In this document: in pieces, positions 41,822 through 49,449 of the stretch | Numbering within the stretch: the stretch's first letter is position 1 | How the letters are laid out: each line of letters starts with the position of its first letter | Source: Micromonospora costi | GTDB taxonomy: Bacteria > Actinomycetota > Actinomycetes > Mycobacteriales > Micromonosporaceae | Length of the DNA stretch: 64,000 nt | Assembly (NCBI RefSeq): GCF_003626655.1 | Contig: NZ_RBAN01000003.1 | Span: 62,001 to 126,000 of the forward strand | Reading direction: 5' to 3' | Made by a program: the position numbers and the translations under genes | The notes under the pieces: generated by a model | Database searches by the model: none | Seen by the model: only the letters and a program-made list of their open reading frames with translations | Told to the model about the DNA's origin: nothing

Positions 41822-42406
41822 ATGGCCGAGCGCGGGGACGAGAGTCTTCTGCACACCCTCAAGAAGGTCGCCGCCGTGCTCAAGCAGTCCGACATCCCGT
41901 TCGCACTGGGCGGCAGCTTCGCCGTGTACGCCCACGGCGGCCACTCCAGCGAGCACGACGTCGACTTCCTCATCCGGGAGTCCGACGTCGAGAAGGCGCT
42001 GGAGGCGCTGGTCGAGGCGGGCTTCACGGCCGAGCGGCCGCCGGAGGACTGGCTGGTGAAGGTCTACGACGACGGGCGGATGGTCGACCTCATCCACCGG
42101 CCCATCGAGACACCGGTGACGGAGGAGACGTTCGCGGACACGATGGTGCGGCCGGTCGACGCGATCCACATGCCGGTGCTTTCGGCGACGCAGCTGATGG
42201 TCCACAAGCTGCTCAGCTTCTCCCAGCACTACTGCGACTTCGCCCGGGGCCTGCCGCTGGCCCGCTCGCTGCGGGAGCAGATCGACTGGGAACGGGTACG
42301 GAAGGAGACGCAGCACTCGCCGTACGCCGAGGCGTTCCTCGTGCTGTTGGACCGGCTGGAGGTGGTGCCGCAGTCCGGCACCCCGGCAGAGAAGGGGACA
42401 TCGTGA
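41822..42406 (+). CDS. Nucleotidyltransferase-fold protein
   Basis: A 194-residue cytosolic protein with the minimal nucleotidyltransferase core: FALGGSFAVYAHGG (residues 28-40) followed by HDVDFLI with two Asp residues at about 46 and 48. The third acidic residue may be Asp in MVDLIHRP near 80. This layout is seen in the uncharacterised NTP_transf_5 / AbiEii-like group, where targets are tRNA, protein or antitoxins. GTG of the BON-like gene overlaps its stop (GTGA). Preceded by GGGAGACCCAG. A toxin of the AbiE type is possible but no AbiEi-type antitoxin is adjacent. Confidence 0.75.
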   Translation: MAERGDESLLHTLKKVAAVLKQSDIPFALGGSFAVYAHGGHSSEHDVDFLIRESDVEKALEALVEAGFTAERPPEDWLVKVYDDGRMVDLIHRPIETPVTEETFADTMVRPVDAIHMPVLSATQLMVHKLLSFSQHYCDFARGLPLARSLREQIDWERVRKETQHSPYAEAFLVLLDRLEVVPQSGTPAEKGTS

Positions 42407-42678
42407 CCCAGCACCGCGGCACCGGTATCGGGCCACCCGACGAGTACATCGAGGCGGAGATCCACCGGCTGCTCGCCGAGGACCCCGCCGTCGCCGAGCA
42501 GGGCATCACCGTCGTCCGCCGGGAGACCGGCCTCGTCCTCTACGGCGAGGTGGAGAGCGCGCACCGGCGGGAGGAGATCGTCCGCCGCGTCGCGGACCGC
42601 TTCCCGGACGTGCCGGTGACCAGCGAGATCGGGGTCATCCGGACCGAGGCGCCCACGCAGATCGAGCAACTGCCCTGA
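42403..42678 (+). CDS. BON-domain-like protein
   Basis: A 91-residue cytosolic protein. DEYIEAEIHRLLAEDPAVAEQGITV and RRETGLVLYGEVESAHRREEIVRRVADRFPDVPVTSEI (in parts) follow the alpha-beta-beta-alpha-beta pattern of a BON domain, without a signal peptide. BON modules bind phospholipid or ligand in membrane-stress proteins, but soluble versions are poorly understood. Its GTG overlaps the stop of the nucleotidyltransferase gene and the metallophosphoesterase starts 10 bp after its stop, so the three form one transcription unit. Confidence 0.65.
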   Translation: MTQHRGTGIGPPDEYIEAEIHRLLAEDPAVAEQGITVVRRETGLVLYGEVESAHRREEIVRRVADRFPDVPVTSEIGVIRTEAPTQIEQLP

Positions 42679-42688
42679 GGGAGGTTTC

Positions 42689-43450
42689 ATGGTCATCCGG
42701 ATCGCGGCCGTCGGCGACGTGCATCTGGACGAGGACGTGGTCGGACGGTTCCGGCCGGCCCTGGAGGAGCTGCCCGACTGCGCGGACGTCCTGCTGCTCG
42801 CCGGAGACCTGACCCGGCACGGCACCGAGGCCGAGGCGCGCTGCGTGGCCCAGGAGTTCGGCGGCCTCGGCGTGCCGGTGATCACCGTGCTGGGCAACCA
42901 CGACCACCAGTGCGACCAGGTGCCGCAGGTGGTCAAGGTGCTGGAGGACGCCGGCATCACCGTGCTGGAGGGCACCGGGGTGGTGCTGGAGTGCGCGGGC
43001 GGCCGGCTCGGCGTGGCCGGTGTGAAGGGCTTCGGCGGCGGCTTCGCCGGGCGCTGCGCGAGCGACTTCGGCGAGCCGGAGATGAAGGCGTTCGTCCGGA
43101 CGACCACCGACAGCGCCGACCGGCTGGCCCAGGCGCTGCACAGCCTCGACTGCGACCTGCTCGTGGCGCTCACGCACTACGCGCCGGTGCCGGACACCCT
43201 CGCCGGCGAGCCGCTGGAGATCTACCCGTTCCTCGGGGCGTACCAGCTCGGTCAGGCGATCGACTCGGCCCCGACCGCGCTGGCCCTGCACGGGCACGCC
43301 CATGCCGGCAGCGAGCGGGGCGTCACGCCGGGCGGGGTCCGCGTCCGCAACGTCGCCCACCCCGTCATCAAGCAGGCGTACAGCGTCTTCCACGTGGGCG
43401 ACCACCTTGATCAGGGAGAGGTTTCCCGCCTGAGCGCGTCGGGTACCTGA
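42689..43450 (+). CDS. Calcineurin-like metallophosphoesterase
   Basis: A 253-residue two-metal phosphoesterase. All five signature blocks are present: AVGDVHLD (Asp10/His12), LLAGDLTRHG, VLGNHDHQ, ALTHYAP and LHGHAHAGS. It should hydrolyse a phospho-mono- or diester; the substrate (nucleotide, lipid or nucleic acid) is unknown. ATG at 42689 has GGGAGG just upstream. It follows the nucleotidyltransferase and BON-like genes in one unit, so it may reverse the modification made by the nucleotidyltransferase. That is an idea, not shown. A GPGG-motif gene follows 6 bp later. Confidence 0.9.
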   Translation: MVIRIAAVGDVHLDEDVVGRFRPALEELPDCADVLLLAGDLTRHGTEAEARCVAQEFGGLGVPVITVLGNHDHQCDQVPQVVKVLEDAGITVLEGTGVVLECAGGRLGVAGVKGFGGGFAGRCASDFGEPEMKAFVRTTTDSADRLAQALHSLDCDLLVALTHYAPVPDTLAGEPLEIYPFLGAYQLGQAIDSAPTALALHGHAHAGSERGVTPGGVRVRNVAHPVIKQAYSVFHVGDHLDQGEVSRLSASGT

Positions 43451-43456
43451 CCCGAC

Positions 43457-43600
43457 ATGGAGCTGATTCTCTGGATTCTCGCGGTCGTACTGGTGGTTGC
43501 CGGCATCCTGGCGCTGTTCCGTCGGCAGATCCTGTGGGGCATCGTCCTCATCATCGTCGGGCTGCTCGTCGGCCCGGGCGGTGTCAGCATCTTCAATTGA
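43457..43600 (+). CDS. GPGG-motif small membrane protein (47 aa)
   Basis: MELILWILAVVLVVAGILAL, then FRRQ, then a second hydrophobic helix ILWGIVLIIVGLLVGPGGVSIFN. The C-terminal GPGG motif and double-helix layout match the actinobacterial GPGG-motif small transmembrane proteins. Function is unknown. It starts 6 bp after the metallophosphoesterase stop and probably belongs to that operon. It is the shortest confident gene in the window. Confidence 0.85.
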   Translation: MELILWILAVVLVVAGILALFRRQILWGIVLIIVGLLVGPGGVSIFN

Positions 43601-43717
43601 CGCCGGCACCGCCTCCCCCACCCCGACCCGCCGGGGTCACCGCGACCCGTTGCTCCGTCCTCCCGACAGGGGCACCGGACGCGGTGGCCCCGGCGCCCTA
43701 CTGTCCGGGCCCGCCGG

Positions 43718-43750
43718 GGTCCGCCGAGCCCGGGCCCGCTCGGCGGGACC
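43718..43750. terminator. Bidirectional hairpin between convergent genes
   Basis: GGTCCGCCGAGC (43718-43729) pairs with GCTCGGCGGGACC (43738-43750) with one bulged G. It separates the GPGG gene and the M23 peptidase gene. The remaining ~180 bp here carry nothing else I can support. Confidence 0.65.
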
Positions 43751-43781
43751 CGGCCACGGTCGACCGGGCCCGCCGGCCGCG

Positions 43782-44555
43782 TCAACAGCGCGGGACGTTC
43801 GGGATGTAGCCGTCGTAGCCGGTGTAGACGTACGCGTCCGCGATGAACCGCCCGGAGCCGATCCGGTCCCAGATCGAACTCGTGCCGTACGTGCCGGTGA
43901 CCGTGGTGCCGCTGGTCTGGCACTGGATGGTGACGCGCGTGCCGTCGGCCACCGTGCCGACGGCCGAGTAGTTGGTGCCCGGCCCGGAGCGCACGGTCAG
44001 CGGCGTGCCGCTGGTGTCGACCGTGCCCGAGCCGGCGCCCGAGGAGCAGGCGTTGTCGCTGGTGTACGTCTTCGTGCCCCAGTAGAGGGCGAGGCTGCCG
44101 TTGAACCGCACCTGGATGTCGCTGCCGTTGAGGCGCTGCTCGTAGTGCAGGTGCGGGCCGGTCGAGCCGCCGGTGCTGCCGACCCAGCCGATCACCTTGC
44201 CGTAGCCGACGCTCTGGCCGACGGAGACGTTGAAGCCGTTGAGGTGGGCGTAGTACGTGGTGTAGCCGCCGCCGTGGTCGATCCGTACGTACTTGCCGTA
44301 GCTGGTGCCACCGAGGTCGGTGACCCGGTCGACGGTGCCCGGCGCGCTGGCCACCACCGGGTCGCCGAGGTCGTCGGTGCGGTTGAAGTCGATGGCGTAC
44401 GCCGGGCTGTGGTCGCTGCGCGTCTGCCCGGACCAGGACTGGCCGCACGGGAAGGGCACCTTGAACGTCGGGGCGGCCATCGCCGGCGCCGCCGGGAGCA
44501 GGGTGCTCCCGAGCAGCAGGGCGGCCGCCATCAGGCTGAACCAACGTTTACGCAT
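43782..44555 (-). CDS. Secreted M23 family metallopeptidase with C-terminal SH3-like domain
   Basis: A 257-residue secreted protein. The signal peptide is cleaved near PAMAA-PTF (about residue 28). The LytM/M23 domain has zinc ligands His49 and Asp56 in SDHSPAYAIDF, catalytic His104 in YYAHLNG and GPHLHYEQ (His135, His137). A short SH3-like region follows (TVRSGPGTNYSAVGTVADGTRVTI) and the protein ends in a Cys. M23 enzymes cut peptidoglycan cross-bridges or proteins rich in Gly. Base usage is slightly less GC-extreme than neighbours. It is divergent from the ABC sugar operon. Confidence 0.94.
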   Translation of the reverse strand: MRKRWFSLMAAALLLGSTLLPAAPAMAAPTFKVPFPCGQSWSGQTRSDHSPAYAIDFNRTDDLGDPVVASAPGTVDRVTDLGGTSYGKYVRIDHGGGYTTYYAHLNGFNVSVGQSVGYGKVIGWVGSTGGSTGPHLHYEQRLNGSDIQVRFNGSLALYWGTKTYTSDNACSSGAGSGTVDTSGTPLTVRSGPGTNYSAVGTVADGTRVTIQCQTSGTTVTGTYGTSSIWDRIGSGRFIADAYVYTGYDGYIPNVPRC

Positions 44556-44721
44556 CCAGTTCCCCCTATGTCGAAATCCTTCGATGGGATGCGTCTAGCC
44601 TGACAGATATCGCCGGCTATCGAAAGAGGCGGGGATCTGGGCCGGGAGCGTGCCCACGGGGGGACCCGAGGTTTCCGGATTGTTACTCGTCCGTGTCTGA
44701 CAGGGGGTGGACCGCGCCGGA

Positions 44722-44735
44722 TGCAAGCGCTTACA
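44722..44735. promoter_or_regulatory. LacI-family operator TGCAAGCGCTTACA
   Basis: It fits the LacI/GalR core TGNAANCGNTTNCA exactly and lies about 65 bp upstream of the binding-protein gene. The LacI regulator encoded at the end of the same gene run is the obvious candidate to bind it. Confidence 0.8.
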
Positions 44736-44800
44736 TGTGGAGACGCCCATCGGACCGGCGCCGGGGTCACCCGATCGCGCCGGCAAGAAAGGAGGACGGC

Positions 44801-46147
44801 ATGGCGGTCTTTGCCAGACCACGCCAGGCCTTCGTGATCGCCGGCGTACTGGGGCTGGCGCTCAGCGCCGCCGCCTGCGGCACCGGCAACGACAAGGGGA
44901 GCAGCAGCAACGCGGACTCCGCGGAGTGCGCCGCATACGACAAGTACCAGGGCCACGACGGCAAGAAGGTCACGATCTACTCCTCGATCCGGGACATCGA
45001 GGCCGACCGTCTCGACGAGTCCTGGAAGCAGTTCGAGGAGTGCACGGGGATCGACATCGACCACGAGGGCAGCGGCGAGTTCGAGGCCCAGCTCGGCGTC
45101 CGCGTGGACGGCGGCAACGCCCCCGACCTGGCGTTCATCCCCCAGCCTGGTCTGCTCAAGCGGTTCGCCGACGCGGGCAAGCTGAAGCCGGCGCCCGCCG
45201 ACACCAAGGCCCAGGCCGAGCAGAACTACCCGGCCGACTGGCTGAAGTACAGCACCGTGAACGGCACCCTCTACGGGGCGCCGCTCGGCTCGAACGTGAA
45301 GTCCTTCGTCTGGTACTCCCCCAAGCAGTTCCAGGAGAAGGGCTGGACCGTCCCGACCACCTGGGACGACCTGATCAAGCTCAGCGACACGATCGCGGCC
45401 ACCGGCATGAAGCCGTGGTGCGCCGGCATCGAGTCCGGTGACGCCACCGGCTGGCCGGCCACCGACTGGATCGAGGACCTGATGCTGCGGACGGCGGGAC
45501 CCGAGGTCTACGACCAGTGGACCACCCACGGCATCCCGTTCAACGACCCGAAGGTCGCCGAGGCCGTCGACCGGGCCGGCACCATCCTGAAGAACGAGAA
45601 GTACGTCAACGGCGGCTTCGGCGGCGTGAAGAGCCTCGCCACCACCTCCTTCCAGGAGGCCGGCGTGCCGATCACCACGGGCAAGTGCGCCCTGCACCGC
45701 CAGGCGTCCTTCTACGCCAACCAGTGGCCCGAGGGCACCAAGGTGGCCGAGGACGGCGACGTCTTCGCGTTCTACTTCCCGGCCGTCGACCCGGCCAAGG
45801 GCAAGCCGGTGCTGGGCGGCGGCGAGTTCGTGGCGGCGTTCGCGGACCGGCCCGAGGTGCAGGCGGTCCAGACCTACCTGGCCTCCGGCGAGTACGCCAA
45901 CAGCCGCGCCAAGATCGGCGACTGGGTGTCGGCCAACAACAAGCTCGACCTGGCCAACGTCGCCAACCCGATCGACAAGCTCTCCGTCCAGATCCTCCAG
46001 GACAAGAGCACGGTCTTCCGCTTCGACGGTTCCGACCTGATGCCGGCCGCGGTCGGCGCGGGGACGTTCTGGAAGGGCATGGTCGACTGGGTGAACGGCA
46101 AGGACACGGCGTCGGTGCTCCAGGGCATCGAGAGCAGCTGGAAGTGA
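44801..46147 (+). CDS. Sugar ABC transporter substrate-binding lipoprotein (alpha-glucoside type, AglE-like)
   Basis: A 448-residue lipoprotein of the family 1 solute-binding proteins. The signal ends at lipobox LSAAAC with Cys26; the mature part has KVTIYSSIRDIEADRLDESWKQF and DLAFIPQPGLLKRFADAGKL blocks, then the WPATDWIEDLMLRTAGPEVYD segment typical of AglE/ThuE-like proteins that bind alpha-glucosides such as maltose, sucrose or trehalose. ATG at 44801 has AAGGAGGA just upstream. A LacI operator lies upstream and a hairpin follows the stop. The adjacent GH13 enzyme supports the alpha-glucoside assignment. Confidence 0.92.
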   Translation: MAVFARPRQAFVIAGVLGLALSAAACGTGNDKGSSSNADSAECAAYDKYQGHDGKKVTIYSSIRDIEADRLDESWKQFEECTGIDIDHEGSGEFEAQLGVRVDGGNAPDLAFIPQPGLLKRFADAGKLKPAPADTKAQAEQNYPADWLKYSTVNGTLYGAPLGSNVKSFVWYSPKQFQEKGWTVPTTWDDLIKLSDTIAATGMKPWCAGIESGDATGWPATDWIEDLMLRTAGPEVYDQWTTHGIPFNDPKVAEAVDRAGTILKNEKYVNGGFGGVKSLATTSFQEAGVPITTGKCALHRQASFYANQWPEGTKVAEDGDVFAFYFPAVDPAKGKPVLGGGEFVAAFADRPEVQAVQTYLASGEYANSRAKIGDWVSANNKLDLANVANPIDKLSVQILQDKSTVFRFDGSDLMPAAVGAGTFWKGMVDWVNGKDTASVLQGIESSWK

Positions 46148-46152
46148 TCTGA

Positions 46153-46193
46153 GCCGGTGGGCCGGTCCGCGGGACGCGGGCCGGCCCACCGGC
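46153..46193 (+). terminator. Intercistronic hairpin between binding protein and permease genes
   Basis: A perfect 13-bp stem GCCGGTGGGCCGG / CCGGCCCACCGGC with 15-base loop starts five bases after the binding-protein stop. Such hairpins often give partial termination or protect the upstream mRNA, so the binding protein is made in excess over the permeases. Confidence 0.75.
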
Positions 46194-46216
46194 GGACAAC
46201 GGACCTGGGAGGGTCG

Positions 46217-47266
46217 ATGGAGTTCGACTTCGCGGAGGAACAGCCGAAGTTCCTCATGCTGATGTACGGGCTGATCGCTTTCGTCGCGGTGGTGGGCGGG
46301 CTGCTCCTGCTTCTCGACGTGGTGCCGGCCTGGTTCGCCCGCCGCCGGGAGGCGCAGCTCGTCGCCGCCTCCGCGAGCGGCGCCCCGCTCCCCCGACGCC
46401 GGAGACGGCGGGAGGGCGGCATGGCGCTCTTCTTCCTGCTGCCGACGCTGCTGCTGCTCACCATCGGGCTGATCGTCCCGGCCATCCGCACCACGCTGCT
46501 CTCGTTCATGGACTCGAACAGCAACGACTGGGTGGGGCTGCGCAACTACGGCTGGATGTTCAGCGAGAACTCCATCGTCCGGGTGCTGATCAACACCCTG
46601 GTCTGGGTGCTCCTCGTACCACTCGTGGCCACCGCGTTCGGCCTCATCTACGCGGTGCTCGTCGACAAGGCCCGGTTCGAGGCGGTGGCCAAGTCGCTGA
46701 TCTTCCTGCCCATGGCCATCTCCTTCGTGGGCGCCAGCATCATCTGGAAGTTCGTCTACGCCTACCGGGGCGACGGGCAGGAGCAGATCGGCCTGCTGAA
46801 CCAGATCGTCGTGAGCCTCGGCGGCGAGCCCCGGCAGTGGCTGCTGGAGTCACCGCTCAACACGCTGCTGCTGGTCGTCATCATGATCTGGATCCAGGCC
46901 GGCTTCGCCATGGTGGTGCTCTCCGCGGCCATCAAGGCCATCCCGGCGGACATCGTCGAGGCGGCGCGGCTCGACGGGGTCAGCCCGTGGCAGATGTTCT
47001 GGCAGATCACGATGCCGAGCATCCGCCCGGCGCTGATCGTCGTGGTGGTGACCCTGTCGATCGGCACGCTCAAGGTCTTCGACATCGTCCGGACCGCGAC
47101 CAACGGCAACTACGACACCAACGTGATCGCCAGCGAGATGTACAACCAGGCGTTCCGCTACGGCGAGAACGGGCAGGGCTCCGCACTCGCGGTCTTCCTC
47201 TTCATCCTGGTGATCCCGATCGTGATCTACCAGATCCGCAACCTCCGTCAGCAGCGGGAGGGCTGA
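46217..47266 (+). CDS. ABC sugar transporter permease, first (MalF/AglF-like)
   Basis: A 349-residue inner-membrane permease. It has an extra N-terminal helix (MLMYGLIAFVAVVGGLLLLL) and a charged linker, then six TM segments typical of binding-protein-dependent permeases. The EAA loop reads IVEAARLDGVSPWQMFWQIT, which docks to the ATPase. The ATPase itself is absent from the cluster, so a shared MsiK-type ATPase is likely, as in other actinobacterial sugar systems. ATG at 46217 has GGGAGGG upstream. Confidence 0.93.
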   Translation: MEFDFAEEQPKFLMLMYGLIAFVAVVGGLLLLLDVVPAWFARRREAQLVAASASGAPLPRRRRRREGGMALFFLLPTLLLLTIGLIVPAIRTTLLSFMDSNSNDWVGLRNYGWMFSENSIVRVLINTLVWVLLVPLVATAFGLIYAVLVDKARFEAVAKSLIFLPMAISFVGASIIWKFVYAYRGDGQEQIGLLNQIVVSLGGEPRQWLLESPLNTLLLVVIMIWIQAGFAMVVLSAAIKAIPADIVEAARLDGVSPWQMFWQITMPSIRPALIVVVVTLSIGTLKVFDIVRTATNGNYDTNVIASEMYNQAFRYGENGQGSALAVFLFILVIPIVIYQIRNLRQQREG

Positions 47267-47267
47267 G

Positions 47268-48233
47268 ATGACCACCGCCACCCCCACGATCCCCGCGGGC
47301 ACCCAGGACACCACCGCCCCGAAGACCGTCGCCGGCCGGGTCCGCAAGCGGCTCAACAGCCGCACCGCGACCCTGGTGTCGATCGTCATCGCGCTGCTCT
47401 GGACCGTCCCGACCTTCGGCCTGTTCATCTCCTCGTTCCGGCCCGAGGACGAGATCAAGACGACCGGCTGGTGGACCTTCTTCGGCAACCCGCAGTTCAC
47501 GCTGGAGAACTACCAGGAGGTGCTGTTCGGCCGCTCGTCCTCCTCCGGGCAGCTGGCCAGCTACTTCATCAACTCGCTGGCCATCACCATCCCGTCGGTG
47601 CTCTTCCCGCTCGCCTTCGCGGCCCTGGCCGCGTACGCGCTGGCGTGGATGAACTTCCGCGGTCGGGACTGGCTCTACATCGCGATCTTCGCCCTGCAGA
47701 TCGTGCCGCTGCAGATGGCCCTGGTGCCGCTGCTGAAGTTCTTCTCCACCGGCGTCACCGTCGGCGGCATCCAGGTACTGCCCGCCTGGGACCTGGTCGA
47801 CGAGCAGAAGTTCGCGCAGGTGTGGTTCGCGCACACCTGTTTCGCGCTGCCGTTCGCCGTCTTCCTGCTGCACAACTTCATCTCGCAGCTGCCCGGCGAC
47901 CTCATGGAGGCGGCCCGGGTCGACGGGGCGACCCACCCGAAGATCTTCCGCACCATCGTGCTGCCGCTCATCACCCCGGCGCTGGCCGCGTTCGGCATCT
48001 TCCAGTTCCTCTGGGTCTGGAACGACCTGCTGGTCGCGCTCATCTTCGCGGGCGGCGGGAACGAGACCGCCCCGCTCACCGTCCGGCTGGCCGAGATGGC
48101 CGGCACCCGGGGCAACGAGTGGCAGCGGCTCACGGCCGGCGCGTTCGTCTCGATCGTCGTACCGCTGATCGTGTTCCTGTCGCTCCAGCGCTACTTCGTC
48201 CGGGGTCTGCTCGCCGGCAGCGTCAAGGGCTGA
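47268..48233 (+). CDS. ABC sugar transporter permease, second (MalG/AglG-like)
   Basis: A 321-residue inner-membrane permease with six TM segments. The EAA loop reads LMEAARVDGATHPKIFRTIV. It begins one base after the stop of the first permease (TGAGATG), so both are made in equal amounts and form the transport channel. A stable hairpin follows the stop before the LacI gene, which may isolate the regulator from transporter expression. Confidence 0.94.
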   Translation: MTTATPTIPAGTQDTTAPKTVAGRVRKRLNSRTATLVSIVIALLWTVPTFGLFISSFRPEDEIKTTGWWTFFGNPQFTLENYQEVLFGRSSSSGQLASYFINSLAITIPSVLFPLAFAALAAYALAWMNFRGRDWLYIAIFALQIVPLQMALVPLLKFFSTGVTVGGIQVLPAWDLVDEQKFAQVWFAHTCFALPFAVFLLHNFISQLPGDLMEAARVDGATHPKIFRTIVLPLITPALAAFGIFQFLWVWNDLLVALIFAGGGNETAPLTVRLAEMAGTRGNEWQRLTAGAFVSIVVPLIVFLSLQRYFVRGLLAGSVKG

Positions 48234-48241
48234 CCGTGCCT

Positions 48242-48272
48242 CCGCCGCCGCCCGCCACCCGGGCGGCGGCGG
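48242..48272 (+). terminator. Hairpin at the end of the transporter genes
   Basis: CCGCCGCCGCCCG (48242-48254) pairs with CGGGCGGCGGCGG (48260-48272) with a five-base loop, between the second permease and the LacI gene. Confidence 0.65.
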
Positions 48273-48297
48273 GCGCGGACGTGGAGCGGGGGGAACC

Positions 48298-49371
48298 GTG
48301 ACGACGATCGATGATGTCGCCCGCCTGGCCGGGGTCTCCACGGCCACCGTCTCCCGTGCGCTGCGCGGCCTCCCGACGGTGTCGCCGCAGACCCGCCGCC
48401 GGGTGCTCGCCGCGGCCGAGCAACTGGAGTACGCGGTCTCGCCGAGCGCGTCGCGCCTGGCCGGTGGCCGCACCGGCACCGTGGCCGTGGTGGTCCCGAG
48501 GATCACCCGGTGGTTCTTCGCCACCGTCGTCGAGGCGGTCGAGGAGTTCCTCCACCAGTGCGGCTACGACCTGCTGCTCTACAACCTCGGCGGCCGGGAG
48601 CAGATGCGGCAGCGGGTGCTGCGTACGGCGAACCTGCACAAGCGCGTCGACGCCATCATGCTGGTGGCCACCCCGCTGCGCGGCGCCGACCTGAGCGCGC
48701 TCACCGCGCTGGAGGTGCCGGGCGTCATCATCAGCTCGGGCACACCGGTGCCGGGCTGGCCGTGCGTCCGCATCGACGACGTGGCCGCCGCCCGGCTGGC
48801 CACCCGGCACCTGCTCGACCTGGGTCACCGCCGCATCGCGCACATCTCCGGCGACCCCGACGACGAGCTGGCCTTCACCACCCATGTCGACCGGCGGCGC
48901 GGCTACCAGGCGGCGCTGCGGTCCGCCGGGCTGCGCCCGGACCCGAGCCTGGACGTGGAGTCCCAGTTCACGATCGACGGCGGCACCCGCGCCACCGCCG
49001 AGCTGCTGGCACGCGGCGAGCCGCCCACCGCCATCGTGGCCGCCTGCGACGAGATGGCGATGGGTGCGATGACGGCGCTGCGCGACGCCGGGCTGCGCGT
49101 ACCGGAGGACGTCAGCGTGATCGGGATCGACGACCACGACCTGGCCGGCGTGCTCGGCCTCAGCACCGTGGCCCAGCCGGCGGCGGAGCAGGGCCGCCTG
49201 GCCGCCCGGATCCTGCTCGACCCGCTGGGCGGCCGGGCCCTCGGCCCGGTCGGCGGTCGCCCGCTCGACCCGGCGACCGACCCGGGCGGCGCCGACACGC
49301 CGGACCCGCCCGTGATCCTGCCCACTCGGCTGGTCGTCCGTGAATCGACCGCACCGCCGCGGGCACACTGA
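48298..49371 (+). CDS. LacI-family transcriptional regulator of alpha-glucoside use
   Basis: A 357-residue repressor. The N-terminal HTH reads TIDDVARLAGVSTATVSRAL and the hinge helix PSASRLAGGRTG. The periplasmic-binding-like effector domain covers the rest (TVAVVVPRITRWFFATVVEAV ... DVSVIGIDDHDLAGVLGLSTV in separate stretches). The start is GTG 48298 after GGAGCGGGGGG. It lies in the same direction as the transporter and GH13 genes, and should bind the operator at 44722-44735, releasing DNA when its sugar ligand appears. Confidence 0.93.
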   Translation: MTTIDDVARLAGVSTATVSRALRGLPTVSPQTRRRVLAAAEQLEYAVSPSASRLAGGRTGTVAVVVPRITRWFFATVVEAVEEFLHQCGYDLLLYNLGGREQMRQRVLRTANLHKRVDAIMLVATPLRGADLSALTALEVPGVIISSGTPVPGWPCVRIDDVAAARLATRHLLDLGHRRIAHISGDPDDELAFTTHVDRRRGYQAALRSAGLRPDPSLDVESQFTIDGGTRATAELLARGEPPTAIVAACDEMAMGAMTALRDAGLRVPEDVSVIGIDDHDLAGVLGLSTVAQPAAEQGRLAARILLDPLGGRALGPVGGRPLDPATDPGGADTPDPPVILPTRLVVRESTAPPRAH

Positions 49372-49449
49372 ACGGACCGCCCGCCACCGTCGCCGGGGGG
49401 ACCGCCGCACGACCACACGCACACACGGGAGAAGGCCCTGAACACCAAC

